A DNA stretch of 5,529 nucleotides, from the NCBI GenBank assembly GCA_002348315.1, contig DEAW01000062.1:1-5529 (forward strand), in the 5' to 3' direction. Positions within the stretch are counted from its first letter, which is position 1, and every line of letters starts with the position of its first letter. A program made the translations under genes and the position numbers. The DNA comes from Planctomycetaceae bacterium UBA2972. GTDB lineage: Bacteria; Planctomycetota; Planctomycetia; Pirellulales; Pirellulaceae. Positions 1 to 5,529 of the stretch are shown in pieces. The notes beneath the pieces were generated by a model. It had not been told where the DNA came from. It did not search any database and saw only the letters and a list, made by a program, of their open reading frames with translations.

Positions 1-1059
1 CATTTGGTATTGAGTGAAACTGTTCTGTAGTTGTGACTGGGGATATTGCCAAAGCTGGCCGTCTTTGAGTTGATGGATGCGTGCAATCAGGTGCTGAGCA
101 AGTTCGTTGGCTCCTCCCTGATAGAAATGCTCCCGGCGTTCGGGATACTGATCCAGCTGCATTACCTCGGGATAGGCCAGGCGAAGAGGAAGCACCGGAT
201 AGGCGCCACATAATACGGCTTCACAAACACTGATTCCAAAGAACTCGTGCCGGGCTGTCGACACAAACAGGTCTGATTCGGCTAAACCGTTTAGGTATTC
301 TTCGCGAGATGGTTGGTAGCCCCAACGCTGAATGTGGTTTTTCAGTGACTCCTTCGCTGTTGAAAAACATTCCAGCGTGTAGCTTCCCTGCTCTCCCATG
401 ACATTCAACTTAAACTCGACTCCCTTTCGTCTCAGAATATCCATAGCCTGGAAAAAGACCTGGGGAGCTTTGTCGTGCTCCCATCTGGCTGCCCAGGTGA
501 TCGTTGGTACAGAGTGGCGGCGGACTTTTGGAGGAGACAAGTCGACAGCCGGATAGAAGATCTTGCTTTTTGACTGACATGACTCCAGATAGATTGAGAA
601 GTCGTAGTCGGAAAGTCGGTTGGTAAATTCGCTGGCGGCTCGTTGGAACTGAGTCTGATTGAATTGGGAATTCCACCAGATTTCAGTGGCGGCTATTGCT
701 GAGGTTAGGTTTTGAAAGGCCAGGTTTTGGTCGATCTTATTTGGAGGTTGGACTGGATAAGTAAATTGGTTTTCATGGAAGTAAAGAACTATCGGAGTGG
801 TTGTCAGACGATTTGCGGTTAGAGCTATGAGATCTGCCAGGTTGATCAGGTCTGTGCAAAAAAGCACATTGATTGGCTTTGAGTAGTTCAGGATTTCGGA
901 GGCAAAATGATATGCAGAGTGACGCACTCGTGATTTCCAGCGTTCAGCCGGAAGTGTAAGCAAATCCCAGTGGTGGCGACTGTGGGATGTCCAGCCGTCA
1001 AGGAATGCTTTATGACTGCCGCCATAGTAAGATTCTATGGCCAGAATATTGAGAGCCAT
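1..1059 (-). CDS. tRNA-queuosine alpha-mannosyltransferase-like GT-B glycosyltransferase (DUF3524), 3' partial
   Basis: An open frame of 353 codons starts at ATG 1059-1057 and runs off the left edge with no stop. The family is best known from human GTDC1/QTMAN, which adds mannose to queuosine in tRNA-Asp; a cytoplasmic tRNA-modifying role here is by family only. Visible signatures: the N-terminal family motif ESYYGGSHKAF (residues 9-19) followed by LLTLPAERWKSR (33-44); HENQFTYP (95-102); and a C-terminal GT-B half starting ITWAARWEHDKAP (187-199) with the EX7E-like nucleotide-sugar motif HEFFGISVCE (E272 and E280) and GAYPVLP (285-291). No signal peptide or membrane segment. I recall family members as not much longer than this, so only a short C-terminus should be missing. 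The start is fixed by the conserved N-terminus; there is no clear Shine-Dalgarno sequence, and the upstream lipoprotein stops 5 bases before, suggesting translational coupling. Another sugar acceptor is possible. Confidence 0.85.
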   Translation of the reverse strand, partial: MALNILAIESYYGGSHKAFLDGWTSHSRHHWDLLTLPAERWKSRVRHSAYHFASEILNYSKPINVLFCTDLINLADLIALTANRLTTTPIVLYFHENQFTYPVQPPNKIDQNLAFQNLTSAIAATEIWWNSQFNQTQFQRAASEFTNRLSDYDFSIYLESCQSKSKIFYPAVDLSPPKVRRHSVPTITWAARWEHDKAPQVFFQAMDILRRKGVEFKLNVMGEQGSYTLECFSTAKESLKNHIQRWGYQPSREEYLNGLAESDLFVSTARHEFFGISVCEAVLCGAYPVLPLRLAYPEVMQLDQYPERREHFYQGGANELAQHLIARIHQLKDGQLWQYPQSQLQNSFTQYQM

Positions 1060-1064
1060 CGGAG

Positions 1065-1577
1065 TTAGTGTGAGTGCCCATGCCCGTGATCGTGGTGCTC
1101 AAATTCACCGGTGTACTCTTTGTCTTCAATCGAGACGGTTGCTTTGGCGGTGACTCCATGGCCGACTAGTTCCAGACGTTGTAACAGGACGGGGTCAATG
1201 ACTTCGAATCGATTGTGAGACTCGGCATCCGGGGTAGTTGAATTAACTGCCACCGTGGTCGTCTCGTCTTTGACAACTGTCTCGATGGAGATGGATTTAG
1301 CTGTTGTGGAGACATCTTCTTTGGCAGTTGCGTCGAGCAGATAGAAGGTCAGTTTTCCGGATTCGTTATGTAACCATTCCAGATGGTACTCTTCATTGCC
1401 TAAACCCAGAATGTGTCCACCGTGTGGACCTTCGTTGGCGTGGCTGTGACCATGGTTGTGATTGTGTGCGTCGGATCCCGGAGGCTTGGAGTTTTCGGGG
1501 GATGTTGACGAAGAATCGCAGCCAGCGAGCGCGACAACGAGTATGGTAAGCAGGCTAAGGAGGTTTATGTTGCGCAC
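1065..1577 (-). CDS. histidine-rich lipoprotein, putative metal-binding
   Basis: A 170-residue protein with a GTG start (1577-1575). It begins with a short signal peptide and a good lipobox, VALAGC, with the lipidated Cys at residue 20 followed by Asp, which in E. coli would favour inner-membrane retention. Histidines cluster at both ends: H38, 40, 42, 44, 46, 52 and 55 near the N-terminus, and H161, 162, 164, 166, 168 and 170 at the C-terminus. Between them, GPHGGHILGLGNEEYHLEW (50-68) resembles a module I recall from planctomycete lipoproteins and from the N-termini of some CzcB/CusB-type metal-efflux adaptors. The rest (about 69-158) is Thr/Val-rich and probably a beta domain. No enzyme motif is visible. 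A periplasmic role binding Zn, Ni, Co or Cu is inferred from the histidines. It is the first gene of a pair with the glycosyltransferase downstream. There is no in-frame ATG near the start, and only a weak GGAAA sits about 10 bases before the GTG. Confidence 0.85.
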   Translation of the reverse strand: MRNINLLSLLTILVVALAGCDSSSTSPENSKPPGSDAHNHNHGHSHANEGPHGGHILGLGNEEYHLEWLHNESGKLTFYLLDATAKEDVSTTAKSISIETVVKDETTTVAVNSTTPDAESHNRFEVIDPVLLQRLELVGHGVTAKATVSIEDKEYTGEFEHHDHGHGHSH

Positions 1578-1633
1578 GAAGGTGTTTTCCGATTAAAAGA
1601 GAAAATATGAAAACGAAATGATATCCGGCTCTT

Positions 1634-1642
1634 AGTATAACA
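1634..1642 (-). promoter_or_regulatory. extended -10 promoter candidate for the lipoprotein gene
   Basis: On the minus strand the sequence reads TGTTATACT, an extended -10 (TGn then TATACT, one mismatch from TATAAT). It lies about 57 bases before the lipoprotein GTG, giving a leader of roughly 50 bases. No good -35 hexamer lies 16-18 bases upstream. The rest of the 212-base gap (1578-1789) holds a TCGCA/TGCGA hairpin with a 9-base loop (1670-1688) and two AAGCGT direct repeats (1697-1702, 1712-1717). None of these makes a convincing terminator for the carbonic anhydrase, so readthrough from the upstream unit remains possible. Confidence 0.4.
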
Positions 1643-1789
1643 CTACATCTACGCACGCCAGAAGTAGAATCGCAAATAAGGTATGCGAATTTACTTAAGC
1701 GTTACGCCGGAAAGCGTCATTGTGAACTACGTAGGATAGAGGGTAGGTGTTCAAATCCCGGGTAGTTTTTTGCGTCGGGTTGTAGCGGA

Positions 1790-2431
1790 TTAAACCAGAG
1801 TGACTTTGCCACTGGCCACGTCGTACATCGCTCCGATTACCTGGATCGTTCCTTCGGACAGGAGTCGCGAGATCACAGGACTCTTGGAAATCAAAGTGTT
1901 ACAGGTGTGGATGACGTTTTGCTTAGCAATTTCATCAACGATTGCTGCTTTATCGCCGGCTTCGCTACCGGCGTATCCGCTGAGGCTTTCCGGCGTGGCG
2001 ACTGGTTTGAATCCGTCAATGATCGATGGCAGATGCACACATTCATTGACGACGGATGGGTTTTCCCCTGCTACGACGGCTTCGACTGCGGCTGTTGCTG
2101 CACCACAGCGAGTGTGCCCAAGCACTATCACGAGTTGGACGCCGGACACGCCAACAGCGTATTCAATACTGCCGAGTGATTTCGTGCCGCTAATATTTCC
2201 AGCGACTCGAACGCTAAAAACATCGCCGACGCTGACATCAAAGACTTGTTCCACCGGTACGCGTGAATCGATACAACTGAGTATTACGGCTGAAGGAGAC
2301 TGGCCGCCGGCAGTGTTTGCTATACGCTCTTGAAAGTCATGAGCTTGTGGAGTGCCGGCAGTGTAGCGTTCGTTACCTTCCAGTAGCATCTTGAGGCATG
2401 CTTCCGGGTTCTTTTCGTCTTGCAATTTCAC
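1790..2431 (-). CDS. beta-class carbonic anhydrase
   Basis: A 213-residue zinc enzyme that interconverts CO2 and bicarbonate. The beta-class signatures are intact: CIDSRVP at residues 53-59 gives zinc ligand Cys53 and the Asp55-Arg57 dyad, and GHTRCGA (105-111) gives zinc ligands His106 and Cys109. The N-terminal LLEGNERYTAG (16-26) and VRVAGNI (74-80) are also typical, and the length is usual for the class. There is no signal peptide, so it should be cytoplasmic. The start is GTG (2431-2429), supported by a strong Shine-Dalgarno sequence 8 bases upstream; the next in-frame Met, at residue 15, would cut into the conserved N-terminal region. The SulP transporter gene ends 15 bases upstream, so the two are almost certainly co-transcribed. 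The pairing fits bicarbonate import followed by cytoplasmic CO2/bicarbonate equilibration. In mycobacteria a SulP-carbonic anhydrase fusion (Rv3273) is known, which supports a joint role. All catalytic residues are present. Confidence 0.97.
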   Translation of the reverse strand: MKLQDEKNPEACLKMLLEGNERYTAGTPQAHDFQERIANTAGGQSPSAVILSCIDSRVPVEQVFDVSVGDVFSVRVAGNISGTKSLGSIEYAVGVSGVQLVIVLGHTRCGAATAAVEAVVAGENPSVVNECVHLPSIIDGFKPVATPESLSGYAGSEAGDKAAIVDEIAKQNVIHTCNTLISKSPVISRLLSEGTIQVIGAMYDVASGKVTLV

Positions 2432-2438
2432 AGTTATG

Positions 2439-2445
2439 TCTCCTT
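2439..2445 (-). promoter_or_regulatory. strong Shine-Dalgarno sequence for carbonic anhydrase
   Basis: On the minus strand AAGGAGA sits between the SulP stop and the carbonic anhydrase GTG; counting from AAGGAG, the gap to the GTG is 8 bases. It decides the GTG start. The SulP TAG (2449-2447) is followed directly in frame by TAA (2446-2444), whose last two bases are the first two of this AAGGAGA. This is the only strong ribosome binding site seen at any start in the window; the other starts have weak or no such motif. Confidence 0.85.
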
Positions 2446-2446
2446 A

Positions 2447-4096
2447 CTAGTGCAAACCAGTTGATTGTTCGGGTAACTCAAGGCCTTCTGCTGAAGCTGT
2501 GATTCCTTTTTCGGCAGATTCTTCGATGTAGTTGGCGATCAAATCCAGTGTGTCTTCATCAATGAACTCGTTCTTTGTTCCATCAATAATCACGGTTGAA
2601 TTAGGTTCGATAGCATTAAGAACGTTTTTGATTTTGAGCCGACTGAGGAAACTTACGTGTTTGGCTAGTACCAGGCGGATGGGGTCATCACCCAATGCAA
2701 CTTCGCTATCAAACACCTTAGCGGCAGTTATCAGTGGGTTCCAGACCGTAGAAAGCATCACGAAGATCAGCCCGACCACCATTCCAATGATCACTCCCAG
2801 AAGCAAGTCTGTGAAAACGATCGCCACTAGGGTCACAATAAATGGAACAAATTGACGAGCTCCCATTTTCCATAGACTGCGGAAAAGCTTGGGATTGGCA
2901 AGCTTCCAGCCGGTCATGAGTAGAATCGCAGCCAGACTTGTAAGTGGAATGTAGTTCAAATAGGTTGCAAATACTGCAATTGAAAGAACCAGCAAGATAC
3001 CATGGATGATAGTCGACTTCTTGGTTTCGACTCCGACATGAATATTAACGGAACTTCGTATGATGACGGATGTTACTGGAAGGCTACCAATCAGACCACC
3101 GACGGTGTTACCAACCCCCTGAGCGATCAGTTCTCGGCTAGGGGGCGACGGCCTTTTCTTGGGGTCCAGTTTATCGACCGCTTCCAGATTGAGCAGGGTT
3201 TCGAGAGATGCCACAATTGCGATTGTGATCGCTGCGAGATAAACTTGAAAACCTGTCAGCACACTAAAGTCGGGGAAGACGATCCATTTTTGTTCTTCGG
3301 ATGTTTTTCCGGCAGCATCCGCAGTCTCTGTAGCCCCCGCTTCCGTCGCTTCCGCGGCAGAGTCACCAAATAGGGATGGGACATCGACCAGGTGTTCTTT
3401 AGAAAACGCCCAGTTTTCCCCCATACTGCTCAAAAGGATTTGCAGGATTACACCGAGCAAGACGACTGCTAACGCCGGCGGAAACGAGGTCTTCTTTAAG
3501 ACGGCAATGCGAGGCCAAACAATAAGAAGGGTGATGCATATGATTCCGACTACCAGCGGGCCTTGTTGTATGTTCCCTTCGAAAACGGTGGCGACGTCCT
3601 TGAGAATGCTAAACGTTTCCGGGAGCTCATAAGCTGACTCGAAATCCTTAGCGCCACCAAAGAAATATAAGATTTGTTTCAGGATTAGGATGGTTCCAAT
3701 GGCGGCCAGTAAGCCTTTGATAACACTGGAAGGGAAAAACGCAGATAGGGCACCCGCTTTCATACAACCCATTGCGATTTGAATGAGCCCTGCCAGAAAT
3801 ACCGCAGTTAAGAATTGCGGAAAACCCTCCATTAACACGATTTGGGCAGACACAATTGCCGTGAGTCCGGCAGCCGGGCCACTAACGCTAGTGCTCGAGC
3901 CGCTAATGCTACCTACGACTAGACCACCAATGATTCCTGCTAACAGTCCTGAAGCAAGCGGTGCATCGGATGCGAGAGCTATTCCCAGGCATAAAGGAAG
4001 GGCGACTAAAAATACAACCAAGCCGGCTATGAAGTCTTTTTTTAACTTTGCACCTTCTGATAATTCTATATTTGGCGTCTCGAGAGACTCGTTCAT
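2447..4096 (-). CDS. SulP (SLC26-like) inorganic anion transporter with STAS domain, likely bicarbonate
   Basis: A 549-residue inner-membrane protein. The membrane core (about 20-455) starts with DFIAGLVVFLVALPLCLGIA (21-40). It carries the TM3-type motif SVSGPAAGLT (70-79), FFPSSVIKGLLAAIG (120-134), the TM8-type segment ASLETLLNLEAVDKLDP (296-312) and the TM10-type SLPVTSVIIRSSVNI (338-352), which together mark the SulP fold. A short STAS domain follows (about 470-535), with VIIDGTKNEFIDEDTLDLI at 502-520. SulP proteins carry sulfate, bicarbonate (cyanobacterial BicA), C4-dicarboxylates or other anions. Bicarbonate is inferred here from the carbonic anhydrase gene 15 bases downstream; sulfate cannot be excluded. 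An Ala/Glu/Thr-rich low-complexity loop (about 245-270) interrupts the core. The ATG at 4096 precedes a short polar N-terminus with a weak ribosome binding site. The gene follows the porin, but a strong terminator lies between them. Confidence 0.95.
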   Translation of the reverse strand: MNESLETPNIELSEGAKLKKDFIAGLVVFLVALPLCLGIALASDAPLASGLLAGIIGGLVVGSISGSSTSVSGPAAGLTAIVSAQIVLMEGFPQFLTAVFLAGLIQIAMGCMKAGALSAFFPSSVIKGLLAAIGTILILKQILYFFGGAKDFESAYELPETFSILKDVATVFEGNIQQGPLVVGIICITLLIVWPRIAVLKKTSFPPALAVVLLGVILQILLSSMGENWAFSKEHLVDVPSLFGDSAAEATEAGATETADAAGKTSEEQKWIVFPDFSVLTGFQVYLAAITIAIVASLETLLNLEAVDKLDPKKRPSPPSRELIAQGVGNTVGGLIGSLPVTSVIIRSSVNIHVGVETKKSTIIHGILLVLSIAVFATYLNYIPLTSLAAILLMTGWKLANPKLFRSLWKMGARQFVPFIVTLVAIVFTDLLLGVIIGMVVGLIFVMLSTVWNPLITAAKVFDSEVALGDDPIRLVLAKHVSFLSRLKIKNVLNAIEPNSTVIIDGTKNEFIDEDTLDLIANYIEESAEKGITASAEGLELPEQSTGLH

Positions 4097-4152
4097 AATG
4101 TGACCATTAAAAATAGAGTTAGTTTGTAATTAATAACGGCGAACGCAAATAA

Positions 4153-4181
4153 AATTTATAAAACCCAGTTTCAAATTTCAA
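4153..4181 (-). promoter_or_regulatory. candidate promoter for the SulP-carbonic anhydrase unit
   Basis: On the minus strand a -35-like TTGAAA (4181-4176) is followed, 17 bases on, by TAAATT (4158-4153), or 15 bases on by TATAAA (4160-4155). The stretch is very AT-rich and lies about 57 bases before the SulP ATG. The spacer contains the third copy of the terminator arm (AAACTGGGTTT on this strand). The AT-richness makes a chance match likely, but a promoter is expected here because the porin terminator lies just upstream. Confidence 0.4.
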
Positions 4182-4241
4182 TATCGAATAGATAAAAAAC
4201 TGGGTTTCTTGCTTGCTACAAGAAACCCAGTGGTCGATATT
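4161..4241. repeat. three-arm repeat AAACCCAGT overlapping the terminator, with an outer stem
   Basis: AAACCCAGT occurs in direct orientation at 4161-4169 and 4223-4231, and inverted at 4199-4207. The middle arm is therefore complementary to both others. With the left copy it forms an 11-bp stem (4161-4171 with 4197-4207); with the right copy it forms the 13-bp terminator stem. A further 8-bp complement, AATATCGA at 4180-4187 and TCGATATT at 4234-4241, brackets the terminator hairpin. Whether the extra arms do anything is unknown: they may be remains of a duplicated terminator arm, alternative RNA pairings, or a protein-binding site over the SulP promoter. Confidence 0.75.
4194..4231 (-). terminator. 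intrinsic terminator of the porin gene
   Basis: A perfect 13-bp inverted repeat: ACTGGGTTTCTTG at 4199-4211 and its exact complement at 4219-4231, with a 7-base loop. On the minus strand the hairpin is followed at once by TTTTT (4198-4194), the form of a rho-independent terminator. It lies about 48 bases after the porin stop and before the SulP gene, so it should end the porin transcript. On the plus strand no T-run follows, so it is one-directional. Confidence 0.87.
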
Positions 4242-4279
4242 CGGCTAACACTCTATTGAAGAGGGCTTCTTTTTCTTGA

Positions 4280-5529
4280 TTAAAAGTCGACCATAAATCG
4301 GGTGCCGATGATGTCGTACCTTCCGTTGTCACCGTTGTTGGTCGTGATATCGCCATTAATGTAATTGAGTTGCATGCGAGCGTTAGCGTTCCAGTACCAA
4401 TTAAGGCCAATCGTGAGCGCGTCGCCTTGAAGCCCATAGGTGTTACCATCGGTAACCGCATCCGCATTTGCGAGATTCATAACGTCGCTAAAGTCTGCCC
4501 AGGACCAACGTACTGCCACTTGCCAAGCACCCATTCCCTGTTCGGATTTATCACCTTCAGTGCGTACGAAGGGATTACTGGGCTTAATTCGGTCCAGAGT
4601 ACCACTGCTTCGTTTCCAGGTCATGTAGTCATCGGTCAGGAAGTAGGCAGCGTAGACATAGCCTCCGGTATAGTTGGCGGTTTCACCGGCATCGGTGTGC
4701 ATCCACATATTTTGGTACTCTGCGACAATTTGTAGAGGTCCGCTGTTGGAGACCCATTCTAGGGCCAGTATTTCATAGTTGTTCGCATCGTTGACTTTGC
4801 CGGTGTTGATCCAGCGATTTTTGTGTCGCGCTTCACCTCGTTGGCGAAATCGGGTTTCAGAAGACGCTGCATCGACGGCTGCGGTGGTTGCGGAGACTGC
4901 CCAGTGCGCGTAATCACGTCCTTCATTCTCCCAGCGATAAGTTTTAGCCAGGCGGCCGGCAAATTCGAGTTGCACGTGATCGTTAATGTGCTGACCTGAA
5001 TTTTGCATCAGGTGTGTGTTGTAGACACCATAACGCCAGTTGTACGTCTGGTCTTCTGTGGTGTTGTAGGCAACCAGTCCAAATCGACGGGCATCCTGAT
5101 TGAAGGATTCTATAACAAATGGTCGTTCCAGAAAGACGTTATAGCGACTACTGTTCAGGTGGTCTAAACCGTAGGGGCGTTTTTGGTTACCCAACAGCAG
5201 CGTGCCGATCTTTGGCAGATTCTTGAAGCCGAGATAGGCGTCGCGGAATTCGGACTGATTTCCTCCGGCGAATTCCATCTCGATTTTGTAATTCATGTTA
5301 GGAGCGATATCTCCTTTAACGCCGAATCGCATTCGGCGGAATCCGATTCGGTCCTGAGGGTCGCCACCCTCAAGTGTCGCGATCGTTGCGTCAGCTCCGG
5401 GGAAACCCCAGTAGTCTGCATGGACTCGTCCATTGAGGTTGACGCTGTTTCTGGACGTACCGTTATCCACTTTGGAATTAATGAGTTCGCGTAGCTCTGC
5501 GATCTCTGTTGCCTGTGCATTCAATTGAG
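4280..5529 (-). CDS. phosphate-selective porin O/P-type outer-membrane porin, 5' partial
   Basis: An open frame reaches the right edge; the TTG at 5524 could be read as a start, but the codon before it (CAA) is open and the frame begins inside a short coiled coil (IAELRELINSKV, residues 8-19 counted from that TTG). This places the true start and signal peptide outside the window. After the coiled coil come beta-barrel strands with features of the Porin_O_P (OprP/OprO) family: FRRMRFGVKGD (62-72), MNYKIEMEFAGG (77-88), DAYLGFKNLP (95-104), LLLGNQKRPYGLDHL (109-123) and FLERP (131-135). Alternating aromatic strands continue to the end, MVDF, with the terminal Phe expected of outer-membrane proteins. 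It would form an anion-selective channel. Phosphate, as for OprP, is the family's named substrate but cannot be read from the sequence. Its neighbours are a SulP transporter and a carbonic anhydrase, so bicarbonate or sulfate entry is possible. A strong terminator follows the TAA. Confidence 0.88.
   Translation of the reverse strand, partial: QLNAQATEIAELRELINSKVDNGTSRNSVNLNGRVHADYWGFPGADATIATLEGGDPQDRIGFRRMRFGVKGDIAPNMNYKIEMEFAGGNQSEFRDAYLGFKNLPKIGTLLLGNQKRPYGLDHLNSSRYNVFLERPFVIESFNQDARRFGLVAYNTTEDQTYNWRYGVYNTHLMQNSGQHINDHVQLEFAGRLAKTYRWENEGRDYAHWAVSATTAAVDAASSETRFRQRGEARHKNRWINTGKVNDANNYEILALEWVSNSGPLQIVAEYQNMWMHTDAGETANYTGGYVYAAYFLTDDYMTWKRSSGTLDRIKPSNPFVRTEGDKSEQGMGAWQVAVRWSWADFSDVMNLANADAVTDGNTYGLQGDALTIGLNWYWNANARMQLNYINGDITTNNGDNGRYDIIGTRFMVDF

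Noticed and set aside
1670..1688. Hairpin TCGCA/TGCGA as a terminator for the carbonic anhydrase gene
   Set aside because: The stem is only 5 bp with a 9-base loop, and no T-run follows on the minus strand.
1750..1766. TTCAAATCCC on the plus strand resembles a tRNA T-loop and 3' arm
   Set aside because: The flanking bases do not form a 5-bp T-stem, and no anticodon arm, D arm or acceptor stem can be found around it.
1800..2333. 177-codon open frame on the plus strand opposite carbonic anhydrase
   Set aside because: It is antisense to a gene with intact catalytic motifs, and its translation shows no recognisable domain.
4093..4107. Four-codon reading frame (ATG GTC ACA TTA TGA) overlapping the SulP start codon as ATGA
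   Set aside because: It has no ribosome binding site and is short enough to arise by chance in this AT-rich leader.
4252..4277. Short GAAG/CTTC hairpin followed by T-run on the plus strand, a possible plus-strand terminator
   Set aside because: The stem is only 4 bp and no plus-strand gene ends here.
5518..5524. TTG at 5524 (or the out-of-frame ATG at 5520) as the true porin start
   Set aside because: The TTG lies in a coiled coil with an open codon before it and no signal peptide after it; the ATG is in another frame. The gene most likely starts beyond the window.

Overview
The window holds five protein genes, all on the minus strand, with little non-coding DNA. Reading in the direction of transcription (high to low coordinates) they are: an outer-membrane porin of the phosphate-selective O/P type, whose 5' end lies off the right edge; a SulP-family inorganic anion transporter with a C-terminal STAS domain; a beta-class carbonic anhydrase; a small histidine-rich lipoprotein; and a GT-B glycosyltransferase of the DUF3524 / tRNA-queuosine mannosyltransferase (QTMAN) family, whose 3' end lies off the left edge. 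The porin and the lipoprotein imply a two-membrane bacterium. The lipoprotein's GPHGGH module, the protein styles and the moderate base composition remind me of Planctomycetota. That is a judgement by eye, not a search result.

Region by region. 5529-4280 is the porin, ending in the terminal Phe typical of outer-membrane barrels. 4279-4097 is a 183-base gap with a perfect 13-bp hairpin and T-run (a strong intrinsic terminator for the porin), a third partial copy of the hairpin arm, and a plausible promoter for the next unit. 4096-1790 is a tight two-gene unit, SulP then carbonic anhydrase, with 15 bases between stop and start and a strong Shine-Dalgarno sequence there. 1789-1578 is a 212-base gap with an extended -10 promoter candidate but no convincing terminator. 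1577-1 is a second tight pair, lipoprotein then QTMAN-like glycosyltransferase, with 5 bases between them.

Working together: the transporter and carbonic anhydrase make a coherent module for moving bicarbonate across the inner membrane and interconverting it with CO2 in the cytoplasm. The porin next door could pass anions across the outer membrane. The terminator suggests it is transcribed separately, so its link to bicarbonate is inferred from position only. The lipoprotein and glycosyltransferase have no obvious functional link to that module. The lipoprotein's two histidine clusters suggest binding of Zn, Ni, Co or Cu. No mobile elements, CRISPR arrays, tRNA or rRNA genes were seen. I did not find a clearly new multi-gene system; the least described items are the double-ended His-rich lipoprotein, its tight pairing with a QTMAN-like enzyme, and the three-arm repeat between porin and transporter.
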